This document shows positions 46,760 through 57,413 of a DNA stretch of 64,000 bases, in pieces (within the stretch, counting starts at the first letter, position 1; each line of letters begins with the position of its first letter). The position numbers were made by a program, and so were the translations under genes. Source of the stretch: Tachypleus tridentatus. Lineage: Eukaryota; Arthropoda; Merostomata; Xiphosura; Limulidae. The DNA lies in the NCBI RefSeq assembly GCF_004210375.1, contig NC_134833.1:20453396-20517395 (forward strand), in the 5' to 3' direction. A model generated the notes under the pieces. It did not search any database. It saw nothing but the letters and a program-made list of their open reading frames with translations, and was not told where the DNA came from.

Positions 46760-47299
46760 CTTTACATAACTTTATTACCCTAAACATATAAAGTTACTCT
46801 CTGTACAAATACATATATCAAGATAAAACAATTATATAACACATATAAATATAAACAGAGAGAAAAAGTTGTTTTATGTTCTTTCTAAACATTTTATAAA
46901 TCCAACAGTACTGTTGAATACAGTTCAACTTTATTGTTAGAATTAGTGTTTACTTGAAAGTTGCGAAATGAAAGGTTAATATTACTGCCATTATTGTTAT
47001 CCACTATTTCTCATTGTTTCAGTAACAATGTTAACATTTAGAGTAATGAGTGTTTTTCCTTTTTTTTTCTAAACAGTATTTTGTATTGTTAAAGAAGTGG
47101 TTTGTGGTCTTTTGAAATGTGACCTACTCTGGTCGGAATTTGCTAAGATTTCCAATGTATTATCATTAGCGACACCTTTTGTTTGTATAATAAACCAAAT
47201 TAATAGTTTTTATTTCTTCATAATATTCTATTATACACCAGTAAATAGTTAGGCGAGAAAACTGCCATTCGAATGTTTCAACGTGTTATTATTCGTCTT
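46760..47299. other. Unannotated stretch
   Basis: AT-rich; no gene or repeat recognised. Confidence 0.35.
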
Positions 47300-47489
47300 T
47301 TACAAGGTTTGTCGTCACCACCCACCATCAACTTTTGAGCTACACTTTTACCAACGAATAGAGGAATTGACTGAAAAATTATAACACCCTCACGAATGAA
47401 AGGGCGAGTATGTTTGGTGTGACAGGGATTCGAACCCTTGACTCTCGGATTACGAGTAGAGCGCCTTAACCACCTGGCCATGCAGGGCC
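47300..47489 (-). repeat. SINE family A (minus), 3' half truncated
   Basis: It begins at AAGGTTTGTCGTCACCACCC, lacking the distal body and tail, and has a good B-box (GGGATTCGAACCC) and head (CACCTGGCCATGCAGGGCC). Confidence 0.88.
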
Positions 47490-47587
47490 TCTTTTAGCAC
47501 GACGTTTATACTAACGGGATGTTTTATTTTCAGTGTTACCTTTATTAAAAAGTATTGGTTAGAATGTTTAATATCTTTCAGCAGCAT

Positions 47588-47695
47588 GTTTGTGAACTTA
47601 CAACGCTATAACCCGGGTTTCGATACCCGTGATGGGCAGAGCACAGACAGCCCATTGTGTGGATGTGTGCCTAATTACAAACAAACAAACAAATC
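47588..47695 (+). repeat. SINE family B (plus)
   Basis: TGTGAACTTACAACGCTATA, B-box-like GGGTTTCGATACCCG, GGGCAGAGCACAGACAGCC, CATTGTGTGG and CCTAATTACAAACAAACAAA tail. The start of the tRNA-like head is missing. Confidence 0.85.
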
Positions 47696-47736
47696 TTGCT
47701 ATTACACTTTAAATATAGAGATTGGTTTACATTGTT

Positions 47737-47895
47737 CATTTGAATTTCACACAAAGCTATTTGAGGGCTAACTGCGCTGTCAATCCATGGTTCTGGAGTA
47801 ATAGGTAAGAGTATTAGTCAACATCAAACACTGCCAATCTTCGGCTGCTCTTTAGCAAAACCAAATAGTTGGATTGTTCATTATATTAAAAAGTT
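47737..47895 (-). repeat. Degraded SINE family A (minus)
   Basis: TTGAATTTCACACAAAGCTA, TTTGAGGGCTAACTGCGCT, a diverged TCTTCGGCTGCTCTTTAGC and CAAATAGTTGGATTGTTCA keep family A order; the head is missing. Confidence 0.65.
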
Positions 47896-47899
47896 CCAA

Positions 47900-49400
47900 G
47901 GTATATCAAGGGCCATTTGGAATGGTATTAGAGATACCTAAGTCGAAGACTCGTCACTTTAGGGAAGTCACAATTGCCTCAGCCCAAGGTGGTCTACAGC
48001 GGCTCATAACTGCACGTAGCCGGTGGCGGATCTAGACATTTTGATCACATATTATTTTCTTACCTTTTATTATAGTAAACTGATTTTATATCATTTACTA
48101 ATGCAAAAAAATGTTATTAAAATTCTAGAAAAATTAAAGCATTTTAATTTGTTAGTAACTGAAATTATGTGTAGAGGTCGCAATAAATAAATTATTTGTT
48201 GCTTAGAATATGTGCGAAAAGTAATATCAGAGGTATTAACGCCAGCCATACATGCTTATAGACTGATAAACTGTTAGCCATCTCCAGCTCTCAGACTAAT
48301 CCAATCGAACAGGGAGATTCGAATGACACTTTTTTCTATCACTCACCGCCCCAAATTACCGAAGCTATTTGGGGAAAACGTCTTGAACTTCTGGAATCAT
48401 AGTCCAAACCTGCTGTATAGTACAAAAACAATAACTGGTGAAAAATACATATATTAAAGAGTGTAGGTAAATACGCCATAGCCTTCACGCTATTGTTTGT
48501 AAAATTATATTTGTCATAGTTTTACTCTGATATTAAACATCGCACATTGATTTCTGTTAAATAAAAGAGACAATATGAAACTCTATTCTTTAAATGGTAT
48601 AAAATATGTATAAAGACATATATAGAGAGAAGTTGTTCCGTGAATATAACCATTCCAATTCACGTTGAAGATTGATTACAGTGACATCTATACTTATTTT
48701 GATGAAACTTTTGAGACAGGTACAATTTGGCATTGTAAGTTACGAAACGCTATTGCCATCTAGTGAGTAAATGTAACACTTATATGTAATTTGTAGTTTC
48801 ATAAATCAGTATGGTTCGAATAGCACGAGTCTGTAGCTTTCACTGTTTTCCTAACACCATTTAAGCTATACATTATAAAGCTGACGAAATATATATATAA
48901 GAAAATGACAATAATTAACTCCAGTGTTCATCATTATGTGTGTGAAATAAGCCGCCAGATACGAAGTAACAGTTTTCAACGTATGACTAAACTTATTTAT
49001 TTCTGCGCGATAAATAAAGAAATTACTAATTTCAGAATAAATCAAATAATCTACACAGGTTTGAACTGACAATATACTCAGTGGTGACCAATGTAATCAA
49101 CTACACACTTTAAACTATAATTAGAATGTACTGCATAAAGAACAACATACACAGAATACAACTATATCTTGTTACAAATTTCACTCATATATTATACTTT
49201 AATTTTATGAAGCCTGATATTAAAAAAAGATAACATTATCTTATTCTTATACTATTTATTGAATACCTCATTTTACAATGAAATTTCTATTATCACGCAT
49301 AGATGGCGCAACAATACAAATACATTCATATTTTGCGAAGTGATAATGAATTATATGATTTTGTTATACATTCTTCTCTGCGCACACAGTTAGGTATTTG
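47900..49400. other. Unannotated stretch
   Basis: No gene recognised on either strand. Confidence 0.35.
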
Positions 49401-49404
49401 TGCT

Positions 49405-49470
49405 CAATATAACTGAGCACAGATGGCCAATCATTGTGGAGCTTTGGATTTAATTCCAAACAAACAAGAC
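49405..49470 (+). repeat. SINE family B tail fragment
   Basis: ACTGAGCACAGATGGCCAAT, CATTGTGGAGCTTTGGATTT and AATTCCAAACAAACAAGAC correspond to the 3' half of family B. Confidence 0.65.
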
Positions 49471-49669
49471 AAAAACTATTAAATGACTAAAGACATTTTA
49501 AAATAGCGGTAAGTTACACACGTCTAGTTTTGCTGTAAACGGTTTTATTAACGTTAATTGTTTTTTTTTCGTAATCGCAACATTGTATTATTCGGTATCG
49601 ATTGTTGAAATTTCAATACAAAATACATAACCACAACATATACTAGTGTATTCCGCTCTAGCTAAGACT

Positions 49670-49800
49670 GAGGCTTGGTTTGGCCTTATGGTTGCAGATC
49701 CAAGGGGGCCAGTGTTCGAGATGTAATGCCGTCTGCACTTGCTCTTCGCTTTTATATGTGGGCATGTTATAAGAGTGGCAGTCAATCCTAAAATTTGGTT
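49670..49800 (+). repeat. Degraded SINE family A head and body
   Basis: TTTGGCCTTATGGTTGC, GGGGCCAGTGTTCGAGATG, TGCTCTTCGCTTTTATATGT and GGCAGTCAATCCTAAAATTTG follow the order of the family A first half, with heavy divergence. Confidence 0.4.
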
Positions 49801-51177
49801 CAAAGGTCTTTGACCTGACTTATTGATTCACCTGCTTATAAGGTGGGATTCTAATTGATTCTGTAAGATTACTGAAGAGAAGTGGCCCCTTTACATCACG
49901 TGATCTATGTATTTTGTTGAGTATCTGGAATAGCTATAATACTAAATACATTCGTTGGCATCAGGTATAAAAATACCTGTTTCTCTCCTTCACTGACAAT
50001 TCTCATTGTGTTCGATATTTATTTAAATCTAGTACGTTAGTTGGATATTAAATTATCCCCTACTGATAAGAAACAGTAACTAGTTAGGATATAAAACCAG
50101 AAGATCCCAAGTTGACGTTCACACAATACAGGATTTTTGTACCACAAAATTTCTATTATACTGTTAAGGTAACAAGCGTGATAATTCAACAGCTCTACCT
50201 TTGTGTACTCATATTGATAGCGGGTGGTTTGGGACTATATTGTATAATGAATACAAGGTCAGTTCAAGAGGAAGGTTCAAAGGTTAGGAATGAGTGACTC
50301 CAAATCCATCAATGAACCTTTTTGCTTTCACCTTCTTATGAAAACGTTCGATATGGTTATGTTAAAATACTTTGCTGTGTAGCATGTCGTGTGCTATTAT
50401 TTAATGTTCACCTGTTTTTAGTGGACTCGTGGTCCTGAAATAAAAGTGAATTTGTAATGCAGAGCTCAAGAGCTGACTTAGACATAAGCCATCCGTCTGT
50501 CATATGAAATAATAAGTGTTCTAGAATTACATACAAATGATTTCTAAGTAGCGTCCATTAGCGTCACGAAAGTGCCCATATAAATAGGGAGTCAATAAAG
50601 AAACCTCCGTGTTTAAAATAATTATACCATTACAAAATGCTTTTCCCAGAAGGACACTGAAAACGACAACGTTTATTCAGGACAGAACAGGCACGGTTCT
50701 AAGTGTTTGGAAACTTATTCTTTTACCACGAAGTGGTTTTACATCTTTTGTTTCCTTTTGTTTTTGTTCTCTCTGATTCAACAAGATGAGGCTGATGAGT
50801 TAAAGAAAACAATGACCGGGATACCACGTGAATGTGTTCCAGTATTTTCATTTAATAACTGAGTGAAAGAACTAAAAGTGCATCGAACACCTTTTGTGAA
50901 AGTGGTTGAAGCGCGTTGCTTAGGTGCAAATTTATCTTCCTAGATAAAATATATGATGTTATATGTCTCTGATGACACTCTGCTGAAGTAGGACTAATAT
51001 TTTAAAGCAATAGTCATTTTAAATACAGATTTGTGTGTATAATAATTCTACGCTTAAATATTGAATATTCGTACATTTTCGAATAAATATTCGTATGGGA
51101 AATCAGATTTCCTGTGAAAATTTAGAAGAAATTCTTTATTAATGTCCCAGAACAGAAACACTAACCGACACCGTTCC
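49801..51177. other. Unannotated stretch
   Basis: No gene recognised. A 61-codon plus frame (50112-50297) includes a hydrophobic stretch (LYLCVLILIAGGLGLYCI) that could be a membrane segment by chance; no homology seen. Confidence 0.35.
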
Positions 51178-51456
51178 AGTTTGTTTGTTTTGAATTTCGC
51201 GCAAAGCTAAACGAGTGCTATCTGCGCTAGCCGTCCCTAATTTAGCAGTGAAAGATTAAAGGGAAGGAAGCTATTCATCACCACCCACCGCCAACTCTTG
51301 GGCTGCTCTTTTACTAACGAAGAGTGGAATTGACCGTAACATTATAATGCCCCCATGGCTGAAAGGGCGAGCATGTTTGGTGTAACGGGGATTCGAACTC
51401 GCAACCCTCAGATAACGAGTCGAGTGCCTTAACCCACCCGGTCATGCCGGGCCCCA
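51178..51456 (-). repeat. SINE family A, full length (minus)
   Basis: TTTGTTTGTTTTGAATTTCG to CCGGTCATGCCGGGCCCC, with B-box region GGATTCGAACTCG and a complete body. Confidence 0.92.
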
Positions 51457-51469
51457 TCATTCCGGCCCC

Positions 51470-51590
51470 GGGAACTTAGTGGTAGTCTGTAGGGCTTATA
51501 ACACTAAAATCTGAGTTTCGATAACTGCGGTTGGAAGTGAACATACAGCCCTTCATGTAGGTTTATGCCTAACAACAGACAAATCAATGG
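51470..51590 (+). repeat. Degraded SINE family B (plus)
   Basis: GAACTTAGTGGTAGTCTGTA, CTTATAACACTAAAATCTGA, GTTTCGATAACTGCGG, CATACAGCCCTTCATGTAGG and CCTAACAACAGACAAATC match family B in order. Confidence 0.6.
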
Positions 51591-52165
51591 TAAGGAAAAG
51601 AAAAATGTATCTAGCAAGAGGTTAATCTTGTATGATGGGTTTGGTGCTCTTGATGGGTTTGGTGCTCCGTTCAAAATTGATTATTCAAATGGTTAAGCTC
51701 CTAAGTATTAGATCACAGAAGGACCAAACCAGACTTTGGAAACGTCTCAAACGGACCGAAGATAGACGGCATCACGAATAAGCAGTCGTATCTGTTCTAG
51801 TATCTGTCGTAACAATCAGTCGCAAGAGGGCCAAAGAGACATAACTCACTCACGCTGGCTGATCAAATGACTCCTAATCTCAGCTATGTCTGACTTTCAA
51901 GTAGGTTGGCGTCGGTAATTTATAATTTATGGTAAAAGCCTTTCGAAACAGACGTGGAAATATAATTAGCTTGCAGTATATTGTGTCAATCTTTTACGAT
52001 GTAGAAGTCACTTCAGACTGAAATTGTAATCAGAAAAGGTTTATAGTAACAAAAACATATCTTAACGAAAGTATAAAAAATTACAGTTTTACGCGAGCAA
52101 CTATAACGTGTGGTTTTATAGTTAGGACCGATAACTGCTGTTATAGCTGTACATGGTGTAGTTGA
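51591..52165. other. Unannotated stretch
   Basis: No gene recognised; a TGATGGGTTTGGTGCTC phrase is doubled at about 51636-51669. Confidence 0.35.
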
Positions 52166-52169
52166 AACA

Positions 52170-52448
52170 TTTGTTTGTTTGTTTTGAAATTTCGCACAAA
52201 GCTACTCGAGGGCTATTTGCCCTAGTCGTCCCTAATTTAGCAGTGTAAGACTAGAAGGAAGGCAGCTAGTCATCACCACCCACCGCCAACTCTTGGGCTA
52301 CTCTTTTATCAACGAAGAGTGGAATTGAGCGTCATATTATAACTCCCCAACGGCTGAAAGGGCGAACATGTTTGGTGTGATGGGGATTCGAACCCGCGAC
52401 CCTCAGATAACGAGTCGAATGCCTTAACTACCTGGCAATGCCGGGCCT
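52170..52448 (-). repeat. SINE family A, full length, with target-site duplication
   Basis: TTTGTTTGTTTTGAAATTTC to ACCTGGCAATGCCGGGCC. TGAAACATTTGT flanks both ends (about 52163 and 52448). The right duplication ends next to the assembly gap. Confidence 0.93.
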
Positions 52449-52461
52449 GAAACATTTGTAA

Positions 52462-52961
52462 NNNNNNNNNNNNNNNNNNNNNNNNNNNNNNNNNNNNNNN
52501 NNNNNNNNNNNNNNNNNNNNNNNNNNNNNNNNNNNNNNNNNNNNNNNNNNNNNNNNNNNNNNNNNNNNNNNNNNNNNNNNNNNNNNNNNNNNNNNNNNNN
52601 NNNNNNNNNNNNNNNNNNNNNNNNNNNNNNNNNNNNNNNNNNNNNNNNNNNNNNNNNNNNNNNNNNNNNNNNNNNNNNNNNNNNNNNNNNNNNNNNNNNN
52701 NNNNNNNNNNNNNNNNNNNNNNNNNNNNNNNNNNNNNNNNNNNNNNNNNNNNNNNNNNNNNNNNNNNNNNNNNNNNNNNNNNNNNNNNNNNNNNNNNNNN
52801 NNNNNNNNNNNNNNNNNNNNNNNNNNNNNNNNNNNNNNNNNNNNNNNNNNNNNNNNNNNNNNNNNNNNNNNNNNNNNNNNNNNNNNNNNNNNNNNNNNNN
52901 NNNNNNNNNNNNNNNNNNNNNNNNNNNNNNNNNNNNNNNNNNNNNNNNNNNNNNNNNNNNN
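52462..52961. other. Assembly gap, exactly 500 N
   Basis: All bases are N. The round length suggests a placeholder, so the true distance across it is unknown. The frames reported through it are meaningless. Confidence 0.99.
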
Positions 52962-53047
52962 CATTCCAATGAGATTGCAGTTAGAGATATTGCTTGTCAT
53001 AGTTATTTGTTCCTATTCGTAATAATATATTTTAAAATGTTTTTTAG

Positions 53048-53170
53048 GAAGTCCTCCGCTAGTACAGCGATAAGTCTACGGATTTACGACGTTAAAATCA
53101 GCGGTTCGATTCCCCTCGGTGGACTCAGCAGATAGGCTGGTGTTGCTTTGATATAAGAAAAAATACAAAC
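53048..53170 (+). repeat. SINE family C (plus)
   Basis: CCTCCGCTAGTACAGCGATA head, AAGTCTACGGATTTACGACG, B-box-like GCGGTTCGATTCCCC, TCGGTGGACTCAGCAGATAG, then a TGTTGCTTTGATATAAG tail with an A-rich end. It is the counterpart of the minus copy at 21619. Confidence 0.85.
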
Positions 53171-53249
53171 GCTTTTCAGGAAAATATGAATAGAAATACA
53201 GTATATTATTGTTTGAATTACGTTTATATCTTCTCCCATATTATTGGCT

Positions 53250-53522
53250 TGGTTTGTTTTGAATTTCGCGCAAAGCTACACGAGGGTTATCTGCGCTAGC
53301 TGTCCCTAATTTACCAGTGTAAAACAAGAAGGAAGGCAGCTAGTCATCACCATCCACTGTACACTCTTGGGCTACTCTTTTACAAACGAATAATGAGATT
53401 GACAGTGAGTTTATAACGCCCCCACGGCTGAAAAGGTGAGCATGTCTGGTGTGACAGGGATTCGAACACGCGACCCTCAGATTGCGAGTCGAGTGCCTTA
53501 ACCACCTGGCCATGCCGGGGCC
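53250..53522 (-). repeat. SINE family A, full length (minus)
   Basis: GGTTTGTTTTGAATTTCGCG to CCACCTGGCCATGCCGGGGC; B-box GGGATTCGAACAC. The body is complete. Confidence 0.92.
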
Positions 53523-53622
53523 TCAAATAATTATGTTCGAATAATGCGATCAGCAAGAATATCCAAAAATATCATCAAATGCAAAAAAAATAAACGAATT
53601 AACATCTGAATATCAAGATAAC

Positions 53623-53690
53623 TTTATAATACAGAATAAATACAGTATTGAGTTATAATAATACAGAATAAATACAGTATTGAGTTATAA
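53623..53690. repeat. 33-bp duplication, 2 copies
   Basis: AATACAGAATAAATACAGTA followed by TTGAGTTATAA is present twice in tandem. Confidence 0.85.
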
Positions 53691-53765
53691 ACAAATAATG
53701 ATTCAATATGAAACTTGTTAAACATTATTACACGTTCTATTTAGTTCCTAAAATCTCTTATTTGT

Positions 53766-53888
53766 TTGGTTATAATTAAACACAAAGCTACACAATTGGT
53801 TATCTGTGCTCTGCCAACCATACGTATCTAAACTCGGTTTCTAGCGTTTCAAGTCCGCAGATGTATTGTGGTACCACTGAGGGGGGTT
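53766..53888 (-). repeat. SINE family B (minus)
   Basis: ATAATTAAACACAAAGCTAC, TATCTGTGCTCTGCCAACC, degraded B-box (CGTATCTAAACTCGG) and head (GTGGTACCACTGAGGGGG). Confidence 0.82.
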
Positions 53889-53934
53889 CCTTAAAACAAC
53901 TTTTTTGAGGTTGTTATAACAAACAGTAATAAAA

Positions 53935-54110
53935 ATAAATTGAATAACTGGTGAATTTTGGACAAACTCAAACTCAGGAAGTAATAATTTTGAACAAACT
54001 CAAACTCAGGAAGTAATAATTTTGGACATACTCACGTTCAGGAGGCAATAATTTTAAACAGATTCACACAGAGGAGGTAATCAATTCTAAACATACACAC
54101 GCAGGAAGTT
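53935..54110. repeat. Diverging minisatellite of about 35 bp, about 5 copies
   Basis: ACAAACTCAAACTCAGGAAG plus TAATAATTTTG recurs. Later units drift (GACATACTCACGTTCAGGAG, ACAGATTCACACAGAGGAGG, ACATACACACGCAGGAAG), giving a clear gradient from near-identical to strongly diverged copies. Confidence 0.8.
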
Positions 54111-54540
54111 ATTGCGGCTATGAACCGTCAGAGTGCTGACCACGTGCTCAAGTAAATCGAATAAAATAAGTGTCTGATAAAATTCGCGTTCGGCTATATA
54201 TTTCAATTGCCGTTTTATAACTATCGAGACACAATCGGGAACATGGAATCAATCTTAGTTCCCATAAACTTGAATTACAAGAAGTTGTGAACGTTCAACT
54301 GAGTTCAATATAATTGAGTTAAAACACCCTTAGAATTGTGACCGTGTAAGAAAGCGTAAGTTCATTTTCTTGTCTAGTGTAGAAATAGTCACAATAATAC
54401 ATATAACCAGGAAATACAATACGAACTTGAAGGAAACCAGCTCCTGTTTGACCTTTACAAGTCCTAGAACAAATAATAGCCTGCTTTGTCGAACACAGTT
54501 ATTTTAGCAGTAGCTTTATTTAATCATAGCTCTATTATGT
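54111..54540. other. Unannotated stretch
   Basis: No gene or repeat recognised. Confidence 0.35.
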
Positions 54541-54543
54541 AAA

Positions 54544-54913
54544 GGCCCGGCATGTCCTAACGCGTAAGGCGTGCGACTCGTAATCCGAGGGTCGCGGGTT
54601 CGAGCCCGCGTCGTGCCAAACATGCTCGCCCTCCCAGCCGTGGGGGCGTTATAATGTTACGGTCAATCCCACTATTCGTTGGTTTTGTTTGTTTTGGAAT
54701 TTCGCACAAAGCTACTCGAAGGCTATCTGTGCTAGCCGTACCTAATTTAGCAGTGTAAGACTAGAGGGAAGGCAGCTAGTCATCACCACCCACCGCCAAC
54801 TCTTGGGCTGGTCTCTTACCAACGAATAGTAGAGTTGACCGTCACATTATTACGCCCCAACGGCTGATAGGGCGAGCAAGTTCGATGACAGGATTCGAAC
54901 CCGCGACCCGCAA
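54544..54913. repeat. Inverted SINE A pair: plus head joined to a minus copy
   Basis: The left part (54544-54682) is a plus SINE A from GGCCCGGCATGTCCTAACGC to CCCACTATTCGTTGG. It then switches directly into the tail of a minus copy (TTTTGTTTGTTTTGGAATTT) that runs to ACAGGATTCGAACCCGCGAC at about 54909, where that copy's own head is cut off. The minus copy carries the uncommon variant CTGGTCTCTTACCAACG in place of CTACTCTTTTACCAACG. Confidence 0.88.
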
Positions 54914-55068
54914 TTTATAATATTAAATTAAGTATTTAAGTATTTCTTATGTATTACTGAAGATAAATCGTTTTGAATTATGACAAATCACAAATCGTCT
55001 TATGGGTGTAGGAACTCAGAATAAAATTTAGTAATGGTACAAAAATATTGTATGAATTATGTAAGAGA

Positions 55069-55288
55069 CCCGGCACGGCCAGGTGGGTTAAGGACGCCCG
55101 GCACGGCCAGGTAGGTTAAGACGTGCGACTCGTAATCTGAGGGTTGCGGGTTCGAATCTCCATCACACCAAACATGCTCGCCTTTTCAGCCGTGGGGGCG
55201 TTATAATGTGACGGTCAATCCCACTATTCATTGCTACAAGAGTAGCCCAAGAGTTGGCAGTGGGTGGTGATGACTAGCTGCCTTTCTT
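55069..55288 (+). repeat. SINE family A with duplicated head, 3' truncated
   Basis: CCCGGCACGGCCAGGT(G/A)GGTTAAG occurs twice in direct succession (about 55070 and 55097), then the rest of the SINE follows once (B-box GGGTTCGAATCTC) to GATGACTAGCTGCCTTTC, where it ends. Confidence 0.88.
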
Positions 55289-55379
55289 TCAAACCAAACC
55301 ATCCTTGGATTCTCCAGAGTCCCAAATTAAACCTTAAAATATAATTGTAAGAACCACCTCTATTTATTTGGACGCATGA

Positions 55380-55465
55380 TATAGTATTGGACTTAGTGCT
55401 CTATTCCCCGCGAGATCGAACGTGACATTTTAGCGTTATAAGTCACAAAGTCAGTAAGACATAGA
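55380..55465 (-). repeat. Degraded SINE family B (minus)
   Basis: TTAGTGCTCTATTCCCCGCG, AGATCGAACGTGACATTTT and AGCGTTATAAGTCACAAAGT keep family B order (reversed); both ends are lost. Confidence 0.5.
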
Positions 55466-55795
55466 GGTCTGGCATGGCCAGGTGATTAAGGCACATGACT
55501 AGTACTCTGAGAATCGCGAGTTCGAATCTATGTCACACCAAACATGCTCGTCCTTTCAGCTGTGGGAGCGTTATATGTGACGGCCAATCCCACTATTTTT
55601 GGTAAAAGAGCACCCCAAGAGTTAGCAATGTAAGACTAGAGGGAAGGCAGCTAGTCATCACCACCCACCGCCAACTCTTGGGCTGGTCTCTTACCAACGA
55701 ATAGTTGACTACCTGCCTTCCCTTTAGTCTTACAATACTAAATGAGGGACGGCTAGTGCAGGTAGCCCTAGTATAGCTTTGCACAAAATTTACTA
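55466..55795 (+). repeat. SINE family A with an inverted internal insert
   Basis: The plus-oriented head and first body half (GGTCTGGCATGGCCAGGTG, GAGTTCGAATCTATG, up to AGAGTTAGC) are followed at about 55626-55709 by a minus-oriented stretch (AATGTAAGACTAGAGGGAAG ... CCAACGAATAGTT). The plus body then resumes (TGCCTTCCCTTTAGTCTTAC, ATGAGGGACGGCTAG, TTTGCACAAAATTT). Confidence 0.87.
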
Positions 55796-56638
55796 AGAAA
55801 ATAACTCTTTTTGTTCAACTTTTATTCAGTCCAAGTGAATGAAAAAATCTGCTGTCGTCAAAATAAAAAAAAATATTTGGCAGTTCTGTTTTTTATTTAT
55901 AGCATAAAAGAAATAAATAACTGTTCTGTACTATATGGAAGGTTTAAATAGTTTTGTGCCGGATAATTATTGTGATGTATGTTAACGAACCACAGTGTTA
56001 AAACTAATTCAAGCGATGTATTTGAGGCGCCATCTTAAGATATATTTAGTAATTAATATATAGCAGTTATGTCTGTCCAAAATGTGTATGTTTTATGAAT
56101 GGTAGTAATAAAAAAATATTAGAAGGTATTCAGAACTGTTCATTTTAACATCAACAACGTTAAATGCTCAGTATGTCATTTGCGAAAACGCAATGTTAAT
56201 CACAGTAAGCCCTTAAAGTCAGAAACGTGTTTCTGCTCTGAAACGAAATCAGGACACAAAAAAGCTTTATTTAAACGTGTTAATTGTTGTAGTATTTGTG
56301 TTAACTTCAGAATTACGTTGGTTAACAATGTTACGTATCTTGTTTCAGATTCGACCGAACTGTTACGAGATGTACAACAAAACCGTTTGTAATTTTTTCA
56401 CACGTACGGTTTTCTGTTTCTCAAATCACCCAGTCAGTTTTGGAGTTCTCGTTCTCTTGTATTATGAGCGTCATTACAAAACGTTTAGTGCGTTTTTTTT
56501 AATAAACTGTGTTAAAAACAGTCAACTTTGAACAAAGACTGCACTTTCTAATTAATCGAACCAAACTGAACTTTCAAAATCAAACTTTAAATATATATTT
56601 ATTATACGATTATAACAATAAATTCGAAAGGGGGCAGA
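55796..56638. other. Unannotated stretch
   Basis: No gene recognised; two overlapping plus-strand frames (70 and 84 codons, 56180-56531) have no known motifs. Confidence 0.35.
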
Positions 56639-56790
56639 CGTGTTCTAGTGGGCTCGAACTAAGAATCAGAGGCCCTTGATTCACGTCCTGTTGTCACATA
56701 TACGAACTCTGTAGATTGGAGCCCTGTGTGTATGATAAGAGTAACAGTAAAATCTCACTATTCAATGGACAAGAGTAGTCCAAATGTATG
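56639..56790 (+). repeat. Degraded SINE family A (plus)
   Basis: GGGCTCGAACTAAGAATCAG, TTGATTCACGTCCTGTTGTC, AGAGTAACAGTAAAATCTCA and CTATTCAATGGACAAGAGTA correspond in order to the head and first half of family A. Confidence 0.5.
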
Positions 56791-57136
56791 TACGACTATA
56801 CAGAGATAGTCCTTTGAGAAAACTTCCATAAAAATAAAACTAACTCTAAAAGAACTGAACAAGTTGTCCATATACCTATAAAACAGCTTAGGCCGAAGTG
56901 TGAATTTTTTTTTTTCACTGAAACACATTTTTCGTGGCACATTTATAATATTACACGTTTATAGAGATCACCATTCTATTCCTATTACCTACAAAAATGT
57001 TTAGTACACGTTACATAACGTGTAATATAATGTAACATACGATATAGTATTGAAAAGTCGCTGGCAATAAGACTAAATTTACGTGAACAATACTATATTT
57101 TCTCATATCAAGAAGAGACAAAATATTCGAATTGAT

Positions 57137-57413
57137 TTGTTTGTTTGTTTTGAATTTCGCACAAAGCTACTCGAGGGCTATCTGTGCTAGCCGTCCCCTA
57201 ATTTAGCAGTGTAAGACTAGAGGGAAGGCAGCTAGTCATCACCACCCACCGCCAACTCTTGGGTTGCTCTTTTACCAACGAATACTGGGATTGACAGTCA
57301 CATTATAACGCCCCCACGGCTGAAAGGGCGAGCATGTTTGGCGCGACGGGGATGCGAACCCGCAACCCTCAGATTACGAGTCGCACACTTTAACACGCTT
57401 GGCCATGCCGGGC
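57137..57413 (-). repeat. SINE family A, full length, with target-site duplication
   Basis: TTTGTTTGTTTGTTTTGAAT to CGCTTGGCCATGCCGGGCCC. CGAATTGAT occurs just before (57129) and just after (57417) the element. Confidence 0.93.

Noticed and set aside
50112..50297. Small membrane protein
   Set aside because: One hydrophobic stretch in a 61-codon frame, no homology or supporting signals.
52424..53000. Two frames of about 185 codons
   Set aside because: They consist of N bases from the assembly gap.
2819..57413. Functional tRNA genes at GGTTCGAATCC-type B-boxes
   Set aside because: Each lies in a SINE head with shared downstream body; acceptor and anticodon stems do not pair well.
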